A DNA stretch of 64,000 bases from assembly GCF_004023625.1 (NCBI RefSeq), contig NZ_RPDJ01000016.1, positions 124,001-188,000 on the forward strand, read 5' to 3'. Source of the stretch: Streptomyces cavernae. Lineage in GTDB: Bacteria; Actinomycetota; Actinomycetes; Streptomycetales; Streptomycetaceae. This document shows positions 42,302 to 51,312 of this stretch, one piece after another. Positions within the stretch are counted from its first letter, which is position 1; every line of letters starts with the position of its first letter. A program made the translations under genes and the position numbers. A model generated the notes under the pieces. That model did no database searches. It was not told the origin of the DNA and was given only the letters and a program-made list of their open reading frames with translations.

Positions 42302-43561
42302 CTATCCGCAGTCCTGCGCCCGCCGCAGCAGCAGCTCTCGTTCCCGTTCGTTGCGGGTCAGCCGCGCGGCCCGCTCGAACTCCGCCCTCGCCTCAGCCGG
42401 GCGGCCCAGGCGGGACAGCAGGTCGCCGCGCACGCTCGGCAGGAGGTGGTAGTCGCGCAGGGCTGGCTCCGTGGTCAGGGTGTCGGTGATCTTCAGGCCG
42501 GCTTCGGGGCCCTCGGCCATGGAGACGGCGACCGCTCGGTTCAGCTCCACCACCGGGGACGGGGAACGGGCGGCGAGCAGGCCGTAGAGGGTGGCGATGC
42601 GTGGCCAGTCCGTGTCCTCGTAGGTGTGGGCGTGCGCGTGGCAGGCTGCGATCGCGGCCTGCAGGAAGTACGGGCCGGGGGCGCCGGTGGAGACCGCGTC
42701 GGCGCGGCCCAGGGCGGCGATGCCGCGGGCGATCAGCATGCGGTTCCAACGGGTGCGGTTCTGGTCCTTGAGCAGGACCGGCTCACCGCCGGGCCCGGTG
42801 CGGGCGGCGGTGCGGGACGCCTGGAACTCCAGCAGCGAGGTCAGCCCGTGCACCTCGGGCTCCTTGGGCATCAGCCCGGACAGTACGCGGGCGAGCCGCA
42901 GCGCGTCCTCGCACAGGGCGGGGCGCAGCAGGTCGTCGCCGGCGGTGGCCGAGTAGCCCTCGTTGAAGATGAGGTAGATGACCTCGAGGACGGAGCCGAG
43001 CCGGGCCTCGCGCTCCGGCCCGTAGGGCACCTCGAAGGCGACGTTCCGGGTGGCGAGGGTCCGTTTGGCGCGGACGATCCGCTGCGCGACGGTGGCCTCC
43101 GGCGCCAGGAAGGCCCGGGCGATCTCCGCCGTGGTCAGTCCGCCGAGCAGCCGCAGGGTGAGCGCGATCCGCGCCTCGGCGGACAGGACGGGGTGACAGG
43201 CGGTGAAGACCAGCCGGAGCAGGTCGTCGTCGATGTCGTCCGGGTCGGCGGGCTCCGCCGGGGCGACCGTGGTCTCGAGGTCACGCCCGATCTCCGCCAG
43301 TTTGCGTGCGTAGCGCTCGCGCCGTCGTACGAGATCGATCGCTCGGCGTTTGGCGGTGGCGGTCAGCCAGGCCCCGGGGTTGTCCGGAACCCCGTCCCGC
43401 GGCCACTGCTCCAGCGCGGCGACCAGTGCGTCCTGCGCCAGTTCCTCCGCGATCCCGACGTCCCGGACGACGCGGGCGACGGCCGCGACGACGCGGGGGA
43501 ACTCGATGCGGAAGACGGTCTCGATGGCGGGGCCCGCGGGGTCCGTCGGCTCTGCTGTCAC
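42302..43561 (-). CDS. ECF42-type RNA polymerase sigma factor with C-terminal TPR-like extension
   Basis: This is a 419-aa sigma factor. Region 2 (VFRIEFPRVVAAVARVVRD; AEELAQDALVAALEQWP; WLTATAKRRAIDLVRRRERY) and region 4 (LTLRLLGGLTTAEIARAFLAPEATVAQRIVRAKRTL) occupy the first 190 residues. A long helical C-terminal domain (about 200-415, DUF6596) ends with YHLLPSVRGDLLSRLGRPAEARAEFERAARLT. This is the ECF42 architecture, whose members lack an anti-sigma factor and are genetically paired with DGPF/YCII proteins, as here. The C-terminal extension is thought to be needed for activity. A GTG start is used. Confidence 0.92.
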   Translation of the reverse strand: MTAEPTDPAGPAIETVFRIEFPRVVAAVARVVRDVGIAEELAQDALVAALEQWPRDGVPDNPGAWLTATAKRRAIDLVRRRERYARKLAEIGRDLETTVAPAEPADPDDIDDDLLRLVFTACHPVLSAEARIALTLRLLGGLTTAEIARAFLAPEATVAQRIVRAKRTLATRNVAFEVPYGPEREARLGSVLEVIYLIFNEGYSATAGDDLLRPALCEDALRLARVLSGLMPKEPEVHGLTSLLEFQASRTAARTGPGGEPVLLKDQNRTRWNRMLIARGIAALGRADAVSTGAPGPYFLQAAIAACHAHAHTYEDTDWPRIATLYGLLAARSPSPVVELNRAVAVSMAEGPEAGLKITDTLTTEPALRDYHLLPSVRGDLLSRLGRPAEARAEFERAARLTRNERERELLLRRAQDCG

Positions 43562-43617
43562 AGATACCCATCAGACACCCGCGGGGCCGTCCCGCCAAAA
43601 CGGGGATCCGGGGCTCG

Positions 43618-43879
43618 GGGGTCCTTGCACTGTGAGCGTCCGGTCGCGTGGTCTGGTGCCGGGGGCACCTCCCACGCCTTTCGGGCTGTGGGGGAGCATC
43701 GCAAGGCGCCGGAGAGCCCTGGATGGGGTCCCCCCGCTCGAGCGAGGCCGAGCGGGGGGAGGAGCTACCTGGGCTTTTCGGCATGGGGGCGATGGGGGTG
43801 CCGCCTGCTCGAGCGCAGCCGAGAGCTTGGGGAGCGGTGCCGGACCACGCGACCCGGGCGGGCATGGTGCAAGGACCCC
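43618..43879. repeat. 262-bp inverted-repeat element (MITE-like)
   Basis: A 13-bp perfect inverted pair (GGGGTCCTTGCAC at 43618-43630 and its complement at 43867-43879) and an inner 12-bp pair (43642-43653 and 43843-43854) bracket GC-rich inner hairpins with GCTCGAGCG-like cores. These cores are of a kind widely repeated between Streptomyces genes. The right end abuts the stop codon of the DGPF gene. No ORF lies inside. It may be a non-autonomous mobile element or a large intercistronic RNA structure. Confidence 0.6.
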
Positions 43880-44236
43880 TCAGCCCTCGGCGATCTCCCG
43901 CACCTCGCAGGTCACCGTCCAGTGCTCCTCGTGCACCTTCAGGAACCGCTTGGTCCACTCGATGGCCTCGGCCTTGTCCTTGCACTGCATGATCGCGTAG
44001 CCGCCGACGACCTCCTTGGCCTCGGTGAACGGGCCGTCCGTGACGGACAGCTGCCCGCCTTCCCAGCGCACCCGGGTGCCCTGCGCGGTCGGTGTCAGCC
44101 CGGCGGTGTCGAGCATGACCCCAGCCTTCGTGATCTCCTCGAGCAGCTCTCCCATACGCTGCATCAGCTCCGGGCTGGGGCCCTCGGCGGGTGCGGTGTT
44201 CTCGTCGATCTGCACGAGCGACAGGTAACGCGGCAT
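43880..44236 (-). CDS. DGPF-domain (YCII-related) protein, partner of the ECF42 sigma factor
   Basis: This is a 118-aa dimeric alpha/beta-barrel protein. It has MPRYLSLVQIDEN at the start, the signature TDGPFTEAKEVVGGYAIMQCKDKAEAIEWTKRF, and ends in a VREIAEG tail. Genes of this family accompany ECF42 sigma factors and are often their targets. The ATG at 44236 has AAGGAG 6 nt upstream. The sigma gene follows 318 bp downstream on the same strand, separated by an inverted-repeat element. Confidence 0.9.
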   Translation of the reverse strand: MPRYLSLVQIDENTAPAEGPSPELMQRMGELLEEITKAGVMLDTAGLTPTAQGTRVRWEGGQLSVTDGPFTEAKEVVGGYAIMQCKDKAEAIEWTKRFLKVHEEHWTVTCEVREIAEG

Positions 44237-44354
44237 GGTGACTCCTTCGGTACCGAGGCGGGGCTCGTCCCCGCCTCTCACCCGTGCGTCGAACGACGAA
44301 GGCCGGGATCGACACCCTCTCCGAACTGCTTCGAAGATTTTTTCCGAGCAGGGC

Positions 44355-45410
44355 TCAGCGCAGCGACTCCCACAGATCGCTCGCCTCCGGTTCGTTCGCC
44401 ACCACCCGGTTGGGGTTCGACGGCGCCTGCACCACCGGCATGGTCAGCGTCGTGACCTCGGAGGACGACAGGTCCTTGAGGCTCTGGGCCAGGCCGGCCA
44501 GTTCGGTGAGCGAGTCCAGGTCCGTGTCCGTCGTAAGGCTCTTCGTGAGTGTCCTGGCTACGTCGTACAGCCTGGTCGGGCTGGTCAGCAGGTCGGTGGA
44601 GCCGACCTGATCCAGCAGTGCCTTCACCAGCTGGTGCTGGAGTTTGATGCGGCCCAGGTCGCTGCCGTCGCCGACGCCATGACGGGTACGGGCGAAGGCC
44701 AGGGCCTGGGTGCCGTCGAGGTGGTGCTCGCCGGCGGCGAGTTCCAGACGGCTGTCCTCGTCGGTTATGGCGGTGTCGGTCGTCACCGTCACTCCGCCGA
44801 GCGCGTCCACCAGGTCCGCGAAACCGGCGAAGTCGACCTCGATGTAGTGGTCCATGCGGATGTTGGTCATGGACTCGACCGTTTTCACCGCGCAGACCGG
44901 ACCGCCCACTTCGTACGCGGAGTTGAACATGGCGCCGTACCGCACCGCGGTGCTCCCGCCGGACTTCCGCGGGCAGGAGGGCCGGGTCACCAGCGTGTCG
45001 CGCGGGATGCTCACCACGGTCGCCCCGGTGCGGCCCTCGTCGAGGTGCACGATCATCGCGGTGTCGGAGCGGGCCCCGCCGCTGTCGCCGCCGCCCAGTT
45101 CGGCGTTGCGTTCGCCGCTGCGCGAGTCCGAGCCGAGGACCAGGATGTTCAGCGCACCGCTGGGCACCTCCGAGACGAGGGTGGAGGCCGACGGTGAAGG
45201 GGCGAGCGCCACCCGCGCCGGCCGGTCGTCGCCCAGGGCGCTGTCGATGTCCACGCTCTCGATGTTGCGGTTCAGCTGCCAGTACGCCCAGCCCACCCCG
45301 GCGGCGGCCAGGGCCAGTCCCCCGGCGACGGTGAGCCCGACGACCTTGAGTACTCCCGGCCGTCGGCCCCCGCGTCTTCCCCTGCGTCCGTGCTCGTCTT
45401 CTCCCGTCAC
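44355..45410 (-). CDS. LytR-CpsA-Psr (LCP) family cell-wall ligase
   Basis: This 351-aa membrane protein has a basic cytoplasmic start, one helix (VVGLTVAGGLALAAAGVGWAYW, about residues 23-44) and an outside LCP domain: LNILVLGSDSRSG, GARSDTAMIVHLDE, VSIPRDTLV, YIEVDFAGFADLVDALGGV and ALAFARTRHGVGDGSDLGRIKLQHQLVKAL. The conserved Asp and Arg residues of the pyrophosphate-binding site are present. LCP enzymes transfer lipid-linked polymers such as teichoic acid or teichuronic-type glycans to peptidoglycan. A GTG start is used. An AT-rich TAATAAT stretch about 20-30 bp upstream is a likely -10. Confidence 0.9.
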   Translation of the reverse strand: MTGEDEHGRRGRRGGRRPGVLKVVGLTVAGGLALAAAGVGWAYWQLNRNIESVDIDSALGDDRPARVALAPSPSASTLVSEVPSGALNILVLGSDSRSGERNAELGGGDSGGARSDTAMIVHLDEGRTGATVVSIPRDTLVTRPSCPRKSGGSTAVRYGAMFNSAYEVGGPVCAVKTVESMTNIRMDHYIEVDFAGFADLVDALGGVTVTTDTAITDEDSRLELAAGEHHLDGTQALAFARTRHGVGDGSDLGRIKLQHQLVKALLDQVGSTDLLTSPTRLYDVARTLTKSLTTDTDLDSLTELAGLAQSLKDLSSSEVTTLTMPVVQAPSNPNRVVANEPEASDLWESLR

Positions 45411-45547
45411 ACTCGGGAACGTACGTCCGAATTATTACAACGGTAAACCTCCGACCCGCTTTTCTTGAGAAAAACTCATCTTTCGTCACGGACAGGACCG
45501 ACAGCACCGACACGCCCCGGACAGTTCGGCAGGTGTCCGTAGTCTCG

Positions 45548-47860
45548 CTACTTCACCCGCACCTCACACCGCATCCGCCGTCCGGGACCGACCACCCGTT
45601 CCGGCCCCGTCAGTGTCACCGGCACCGCATGCCGTACGTCCTCCTCCGCGCTGGACGACCCGAACCGTAGTTCCAGCTCCCCCGGTTCGACGATCCGTTC
45701 GCCGTCCGGGCCGGTGTACGCGGCCAGGTCCGCCGGAAACGTGAACTGGACCTCGGCCGACGCGCCCGCCTCCAGCGGCACCCGCGCATAGCCCACCAGC
45801 CGGGCCACCGGGCGGGCCACCTTGCCCACCGGGTCGTGCAGATAGAGCTGGACGACCTCCGTACCGGGCCGGCCCCCCGTGTTGCGGACCGTCAGACGCA
45901 GCGTCGTCGCGCCGTCCGTCGGGACCCGGTCGGCGTCGGCGGACGGCGTCTGCCAGTCGTACGCCGTGTAGGACAGCCCGTGGCCGAACGGGAACAGCGG
46001 GGTGGGGTCGAGGCTGCTGGCCTCACCCCGGCGGCCGAGCGGCGGGGCGAGATAGGTCCACGGCTGCCCGGCCGGATCGCGCGGCACGCTCACCGGGAGC
46101 CGTCCCGACGGGTTCACCCGCCCCGACAGCACCCCGGCCACAGCCGGGCCGCCCTCCTCGCCCGGGAAGAACGCCTGCACGATGGCCGCGCACCGGTCCG
46201 CCCAGCGCCCGAGCGCGTACGGGCGGCCGGAGAACACGACGAGTACCACCGGTGTGCCGCCGGTGGCCGCCGCGTCCAGCACCCGGTCCAGCAGTGCGCC
46301 CTGCCCCTCGGGCAGTTCGAGGTCGGCCGCGTCGCAGCCCTCGCCCGAGGTGCCACGTCCGAACAGCCCCGACCGGTCGCCGACCGCGACCACGCACACC
46401 TGGGCCGCACCCGGATCGTCCACGAACCGCGCGTCCGGCAGCTCCGCACGGAGCGCGTCGAGCAGCGTCGGCACGGCCACGCCCATCGGCAACTCGGGGT
46501 GATCCAGCAGGACGTGGCGCGGGAACGTGTAGCAGCCGAGCATGGCCGCCGGGTCGTCGGCGAGCGGGCCGAGGACCGCGATCCGCCGCACCTCGGGGCC
46601 GATCGGCAGCAGCGGGCCGGTGGCCGTGCCGGTAGCGGTACCGGGGGCCGTGCCAGTGGCGGTACCGGGGGCGGGTCCGTTGGACAGCAGGACGACCGAC
46701 TCCTCGGCCAGCCGCCGTGCCAGCGCCCGCGCAGGGGGCGGATCGAAGTCCAGCGCGCCGTCGGTCGCGGGGGACGGCACGGCGGGCGGCGCCCAGTCCG
46801 GGTCCAGCAGACCCAGCTCGCACTTCTGCGTCAGGACCCGCAACGCGGCCCGGTCCACGAGGTCCTCGTCCAGGGGCCCGGTCCCGAAGCAGCGCACCGC
46901 CGGGAGTTCCACGTCCACGCCGGCGGCGAGGGCAAGCGCCGCCGCCCCCGCCGGGGAGTCGGTGAGCCCGTGCGCCGACTCCAGGAAGGAGACCCCGAAG
47001 TAGTCGGCGACGACCGTACCGGTGAACTGCCATTCCTCCCGCAGGAGTCCGGTGAGCAGCCGGTGGTGGGCGTGGGCCGGCAGCCCGTCGATGTCGTTGT
47101 ACGCCGCCATCACCGACCGCGCGCCGCCCTCGTGTACCGCCATCTCGAACGGGGGCAGGATGACGTCCGCCAGTTCGCGGGGGCCGAGCGACGCGGGCGC
47201 GTGGTTGCGGGCGCCGCGCGAGGCCGAGTACCCGGCGAAGTGCTTGAGCGTGGCGACGACGCCGGCGGCCTGGAGGCCCTGTACGTAGGCGGTGCCCACC
47301 GTCGCCACGAGGTGGGGGTCCTCGCCGATCGACTCCTCGGTGCGGCCCCAGCGCGGATCCCGTACGACGTCGAGCACGGGAGCCAGCCCCTGGTGGATGC
47401 CGACCGACCGCATGACGGTCCCGATCGCGGCCGCCATCTCCTTCACCAGGGCCGGGTCGAAGCTCGCGCCCCAGGCGAGCGGCGTGGGGAAGATCGTCGC
47501 CTGCCAGGCCGTGAAGCCGGTCAGGCACTCCTCGTGCGCCAGGGCGGGCAGCCGGAAGCGGTTCGCGGCGCGGATCCGCTCCTGGAGGGAGGCCAGCCGC
47601 GCGGCCCCCTCGGCCGGCTCCACCGGCGCCGTGCCGAAGGGACGGGTCAGCTGACCGAGGCCGTGCGGGAGCAGTTCGCCGAGGTCGAGTTCCTCGGACA
47701 GGGCGTGCTGCAGCGGGGCCATGTCGCCGCCCGGGGTCTCGTTCGAGCCGGGCCAGACGCTGTAGAGCTGGGCGGCCTTCTCCTGCGGTGTCATCCGGGC
47801 GAGCAGGTCGGCGGCGCGGACGTCTGCGGGCAGGGCGGGGTCCTGCCAGGGGTCGGTCAT
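45548..47860 (-). CDS. GH3 family beta-glycosidase (beta-xylosidase/beta-glucosidase type)
   Basis: This 770-aa cytoplasmic enzyme has no signal peptide. It has an N-terminal TIM barrel with GLAPVLDVVRDPRWGRTEESIGEDPHL and LKHFAGYSASRGARNHAP; the likely nucleophile Asp is in GTVVADYFGVSFL. An alpha/beta sandwich domain with VLGPLADDP follows, then a C-terminal fibronectin-III-like domain (RLTVRNTGGRPGTEVVQLYLHDP). A short Gly/Thr/Ala repeat (about residues 398-415) interrupts the middle. Beside ABC sugar-import genes it would cleave imported oligosaccharides; the layout and length recall Streptomyces bxl xylobiose loci. The substrate is inferred. Confidence 0.9.
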   Translation of the reverse strand: MTDPWQDPALPADVRAADLLARMTPQEKAAQLYSVWPGSNETPGGDMAPLQHALSEELDLGELLPHGLGQLTRPFGTAPVEPAEGAARLASLQERIRAANRFRLPALAHEECLTGFTAWQATIFPTPLAWGASFDPALVKEMAAAIGTVMRSVGIHQGLAPVLDVVRDPRWGRTEESIGEDPHLVATVGTAYVQGLQAAGVVATLKHFAGYSASRGARNHAPASLGPRELADVILPPFEMAVHEGGARSVMAAYNDIDGLPAHAHHRLLTGLLREEWQFTGTVVADYFGVSFLESAHGLTDSPAGAAALALAAGVDVELPAVRCFGTGPLDEDLVDRAALRVLTQKCELGLLDPDWAPPAVPSPATDGALDFDPPPARALARRLAEESVVLLSNGPAPGTATGTAPGTATGTATGPLLPIGPEVRRIAVLGPLADDPAAMLGCYTFPRHVLLDHPELPMGVAVPTLLDALRAELPDARFVDDPGAAQVCVVAVGDRSGLFGRGTSGEGCDAADLELPEGQGALLDRVLDAAATGGTPVVLVVFSGRPYALGRWADRCAAIVQAFFPGEEGGPAVAGVLSGRVNPSGRLPVSVPRDPAGQPWTYLAPPLGRRGEASSLDPTPLFPFGHGLSYTAYDWQTPSADADRVPTDGATTLRLTVRNTGGRPGTEVVQLYLHDPVGKVARPVARLVGYARVPLEAGASAEVQFTFPADLAAYTGPDGERIVEPGELELRFGSSSAEEDVRHAVPVTLTGPERVVGPGRRMRCEVRVK

Positions 47861-47909
47861 GTAACTCCTCGTATGGGTAAGGGAGTTCGGTATGTCGGGC
47901 GGTCGTCGG

Positions 47910-48806
47910 TCAGCCCTTGGTCGCGCCGAGCGTTATGCCGCCGATCAACTGCCGTTCGGCGACCGCGTAGAAGGCCAGGGCGGGCACCATGGCGAGCACC
48001 AGGTAGGCGAAGATGCGGGCCACGTCGGCGGCGTACTGGCCCTGGAACTGCTGGATGCCGACCGGGATCGTCCACCAGGTGGGCTCGCTGAAGACGAGCA
48101 GCGGCAGCAGGAACTGGTTCCAGCTGCTCACGATGGCGAGGACGGACACCGTGCCGAGCGCTGGCCGGGCCAGCGGCAGCAGGATGCGCCAGAAGAACCC
48201 GAAGCGTGAGCAGCCGTCGAGGGTGGCCGCCTCCTCCAGCTCACCGGGGATCTCCCGGAAGAAGCCGCGCAGGATGATGATCGTCACCGGCAGGCCGAAA
48301 GCGGCCTCGGGGAGGATCACACCCCATGGGTTGTCCAGCAGCCCGAAGGTGCGCAGGAGGATGAACAGCGGCAGGATCGCCACCGCGAAGGGGAACATCA
48401 GCCCCATCGTGAACAGGGTGAACACCACCTCGCGGCCGCGGAAGGCGAAGCGCGCGAGGGCGAACGCCGCGAGCGCCGCCGTCGCCACCGTGAGCACGGT
48501 CGCGGCCACGGCGATGACCGCGCTGCTGCCCAGGGACCGCCAGAAGTCCGACGAGCCGAGCAGGGAGGTGTAGTTGGAGGTCACCCAGGGCGAGGGCAGC
48601 CCGAAGGTGTTGCCGGAGAGCTGCTTGGTGGACTTGAAGCCTGAGACGAGGGCGTACAGCAGTGGGGTGACCATGAAGACGCCGATCAGCCAGAGCACCG
48701 CGTACACGGGCAGGGTGCGCAGTCTCCGGCGCCGCCGCACGCTCTTCGGTACGGCCGGCTCGGAGTTCCGTCGCACCCGGGCCCGCCCGGCCGTCGGCGC
48801 GCTCAT
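47910..48806 (-). CDS. ABC sugar transporter permease, MalG type
   Basis: This 298-aa inner component of a carbohydrate importer has six predicted helices. The cytoplasmic EAA loop is EIPGELEEAATLDGCSRFGFFWRILLPLARPALG, and the VYAVLWLIGVFMVTPLLYALVSGFKS start is typical of MalG-like permeases. Its ATG overlaps the stop of the MalF-type gene upstream by 4 bp, so the two are translationally coupled. The GH3 gene follows 49 bp downstream. No ATPase gene is present in the locus. Confidence 0.92.
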   Translation of the reverse strand: MSAPTAGRARVRRNSEPAVPKSVRRRRRLRTLPVYAVLWLIGVFMVTPLLYALVSGFKSTKQLSGNTFGLPSPWVTSNYTSLLGSSDFWRSLGSSAVIAVAATVLTVATAALAAFALARFAFRGREVVFTLFTMGLMFPFAVAILPLFILLRTFGLLDNPWGVILPEAAFGLPVTIIILRGFFREIPGELEEAATLDGCSRFGFFWRILLPLARPALGTVSVLAIVSSWNQFLLPLLVFSEPTWWTIPVGIQQFQGQYAADVARIFAYLVLAMVPALAFYAVAERQLIGGITLGATKG

Positions 48807-49870
48807 CGGTTGGCTCGCATGGTGGTGACGGCTCCTTCGGTGTCACGGCGCAGGACGAATCGCTGGTAGGCGAGGGCGAAGACCAGGCTGATCAGGAACA
48901 TCACGACGCTGATGGCGCTGGCGTAGCCCATCTGGAAGCGCTTGAAGCCGTACTGGACCATGCTGACCGCCATCGTCTCCGAGGCGTGGTCGGGCCCGCC
49001 GGCGGTGGTCACCCAGACCATGTCGAAGAGCTGGATGGCGTAGATGACGGACAGGAACACGCTGATCCGCAGGGTGGGTGCGAGCAGCGGCAGCGTGATG
49101 TGGCGGAAGCGCTGCCAGGATCCCGCGCCGTCGATGCGCGCCGCCTCGTGCAGCACCGCCGGGATGCCCTGCAGGCCCGCCAGGTACAGCATCATGTGGA
49201 AGCCGAAGTACTTCCAGGTCATGACGAGGAAGAGCGTGGGCAGAACGGTGTCCCGGCCGGCGAACCAGTCCCCGCCGAGGCCGCCGAGGCCGACCGCGTC
49301 GAGGACCTTGTCTGCGAGCCCGTCCCCGGGCGCGAAGATCATGCCGAACAGCACGCCCGTGATGACCTCGGAGAGGATGTACGGCGCGAAGAACAGCATC
49401 CGGTAGACGGCCCGGCCGCGCAGCTTCTGGTTGAGCAGCACGGCCACGGCCAGGGCGAAGGGCAGTTGGAGGACGACGGAGAGGCCGATGAGCAGCCCTC
49501 CGCGCCACAGGTCCCCGAGGAAGACGGGGTCCTTGAATAGACGGGTGTAGTTGTCGAAGCCCACGGCGTCCGTCAGCGAACCGAATCCGCCCCAGTTGAA
49601 GAAGCTGATGTAACCGGCGTAACCCATCGGCACCAGCACCAGCAGCCCGAACAGGGTGAGTGCGGGCACCGTGAAGACGAAGGCCGACAGCCAGTCGCGC
49701 ACTCGGTGCAGGACCGGCGCACGGGCGGGCCCGCCGGTGGGCACGGCGGGGTCGCCCGGGGACCTGCCGGTGCCCCACACGTGCTTCGTCGACGCCTTCG
49801 CGGAGGACGAAGGCGTCGAAGGCGTCAACGGTGTCGAAGACGTCGAGGGTGTCGAGGTCGGGTGCGTCAT
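48803..49870 (-). CDS. ABC sugar transporter permease, MalF type
   Basis: This 355-aa membrane protein has a roughly 55-residue Ser/Thr/Pro-rich N-terminal extension before six helices (SAFVFTVPALTLFGLLVLVPMGYAGYISFF first). The EAA motif is VLHEAARIDGAGSWQRFRHITLPLLAPTL. It is coupled to the MalG-type gene and begins 9 bp after the binding-protein gene. A stretch of short repeats (TCGACG-like) near 49800-49860 encodes the low-complexity N-terminus. Confidence 0.92.
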   Translation of the reverse strand: MTHPTSTPSTSSTPLTPSTPSSSAKASTKHVWGTGRSPGDPAVPTGGPARAPVLHRVRDWLSAFVFTVPALTLFGLLVLVPMGYAGYISFFNWGGFGSLTDAVGFDNYTRLFKDPVFLGDLWRGGLLIGLSVVLQLPFALAVAVLLNQKLRGRAVYRMLFFAPYILSEVITGVLFGMIFAPGDGLADKVLDAVGLGGLGGDWFAGRDTVLPTLFLVMTWKYFGFHMMLYLAGLQGIPAVLHEAARIDGAGSWQRFRHITLPLLAPTLRISVFLSVIYAIQLFDMVWVTTAGGPDHASETMAVSMVQYGFKRFQMGYASAISVVMFLISLVFALAYQRFVLRRDTEGAVTTMRANR

Positions 49871-49879
49871 CGGCGACCG

Positions 49880-51205
49880 CTAGCTCTGCTCGCTCTTGGC
49901 CACCTGAGTGACCGAACGCGTCACCTGTTCGGGCGACTTGGAGCCCGCGATGAGCGCGGCCACGCTGTCGTTGATCTCCTGGCCGACGGCGGGGGCGTAG
50001 GCCTGGTCGAGGTAGAGCTGGAAGCCGGTGGCCTTGTTCAACTCGTCCGACACGGCGGTGAGGTTGGGGTCGGTCAGTGCGCCGCGCGCGCCCTTGGAGA
50101 CGGGTATCAGTCCGGTCTCCTTGACGAGCTTCTCGGCGAACTGCTTCTCGGCGAAGAACTTCAGGAACTCCAACGCGGCGTCGGGCGCGCCCTTGCGCAC
50201 CGCGTGACCGCCGCCCCCGCCGAACACCTCGGTGAGCGCGCCCTTTCCGCCCTCGACGGCGGGGAAGGGGAAGAAGCCGAGGTCGTCGCCGAGACCCTTC
50301 CCGGCGTCGTTCTCGACGACCGGCGCCCACTGGCCCATCAGCTCCATGGCCGCCTTGCCGTTGCCCATGGCGGCCGCCTGGCCGCTGGGCGTGGAGTAGG
50401 CCGCGCCCAGGAACCCCTTCTGGAAGGGGTTGAGTTTGACGAGGTCCTTGAGGTGCTGTCCGGCCGTGACGAAGCCCTCGGCGGTGAAGTCGGCGTCCTC
50501 GGCGGCCTTCCGCATCGCGTCGAGTCCGGCGACGCGCATCGAGAGGTACGCCCAGTAGTACATGCCGGGCCACTTCTCCTTGCCGGCCAGGGCGATGGGC
50601 GTGATCCCGGCGTCCTTGAGGGCTCCCACCGCATCGAGGTAGGCGGACCAGGTGGTGGGCGGGGAGGCGATGCCGGCCTTCTTGAAGAGCGCCTTGTTGT
50701 ACCAGAAGCCGACCATGCCGATGTCGAAGGGAACGGCGTACGTCCTGTCGTCGAACCGGTAGGCCGTCAGGGACGCCGGCACGTAGTCGGCGGTCCAGGA
50801 GGAGACCTTGTCCGTGAGGTCCTCGACCAGTCCGGCGTCGATCTGCTGCTTGAGTACGCCGCCGCCCCAGGTGTGGTAGATGTCCGGCAGCTTCCCCGAG
50901 GTGGTCAGCGCGGTCATCTTCGACTTGTACGCCTCGTTCTCCAACGTGACGATCTTGATCGTCACATCGGGGTGCGCGGCCTCGAACTCCCTGGCGCGTT
51001 GCGCCCACAGTTTCTTCGCGGGCTGGGTGGTGGTGATGTTCCACCATTCGACGGTGGTCTTGCCGGAGCTGTTGCCGCTGTCGGAGGAGCCGCACGCGCT
51101 GAGCGCGGTCGCCCCCAGTCCGGCCGCCGCTGAGGCCGCCAGCAACCGGCGGCGGGAGAGAGAGGTGGTGCTCAACGCTAGAGAAGTGCTGCCCAACGCC
51201 TGCAT
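49880..51205 (-). CDS. Extracellular sugar-binding lipoprotein of the ABC importer
   Basis: This is a 441-aa family 1 solute-binding protein. The signal region has a twin-arginine motif (LSRRRLLAAS) followed by a lipobox ending LSAC (Cys about residue 38), suggesting Tat export and lipid anchoring, which is common in Streptomyces. The mature part has TTVEWWNITTTQPAK and HPDVTIKIVTLENEAYKSKM near the start and GQWAPVVENDAGKGLGDDLGFFPFPAVEGGKG later, typical of oligosaccharide-binding proteins. It is first in the transport operon; the LacI regulator gene ends 107 bp upstream on the same strand. Confidence 0.92.
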   Translation of the reverse strand: MQALGSTSLALSTTSLSRRRLLAASAAAGLGATALSACGSSDSGNSSGKTTVEWWNITTTQPAKKLWAQRAREFEAAHPDVTIKIVTLENEAYKSKMTALTTSGKLPDIYHTWGGGVLKQQIDAGLVEDLTDKVSSWTADYVPASLTAYRFDDRTYAVPFDIGMVGFWYNKALFKKAGIASPPTTWSAYLDAVGALKDAGITPIALAGKEKWPGMYYWAYLSMRVAGLDAMRKAAEDADFTAEGFVTAGQHLKDLVKLNPFQKGFLGAAYSTPSGQAAAMGNGKAAMELMGQWAPVVENDAGKGLGDDLGFFPFPAVEGGKGALTEVFGGGGGHAVRKGAPDAALEFLKFFAEKQFAEKLVKETGLIPVSKGARGALTDPNLTAVSDELNKATGFQLYLDQAYAPAVGQEINDSVAALIAGSKSPEQVTRSVTQVAKSEQS

Positions 51206-51212
51206 CGCACAC

Positions 51213-51222
51213 CTTCCGGAAG
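51213..51222. promoter_or_regulatory. Weak LacI-operator candidate, palindrome CTTCCGGAAG
   Basis: This 10-bp perfect palindrome with a central CG lies just upstream of the binding-protein start and partly overlaps its ribosome binding site. A related CCTTCCGGAAAA occurs at 52390-52401, upstream of the lacI-type gene. Occurrence before both transcription units fits an auto-regulated local LacI regulator, but the site is short. Confidence 0.3.
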
Positions 51223-51312
51223 AGGGCCGAAAATTATCGGTTCAGTGCGCTCGGAAAGTACGGGTGCGAGACAGGCGTGTCAACGCTCTTAACAAATACT
51301 TCGGCCGGGACC

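Noticed and set aside
43281..44315. 344-aa minus-strand ORF overlapping the ECF42 and DGPF genes.
   Set aside because: Its translation is Arg/Pro-rich out-of-frame sequence; the two real genes have ribosome binding sites and family motifs.
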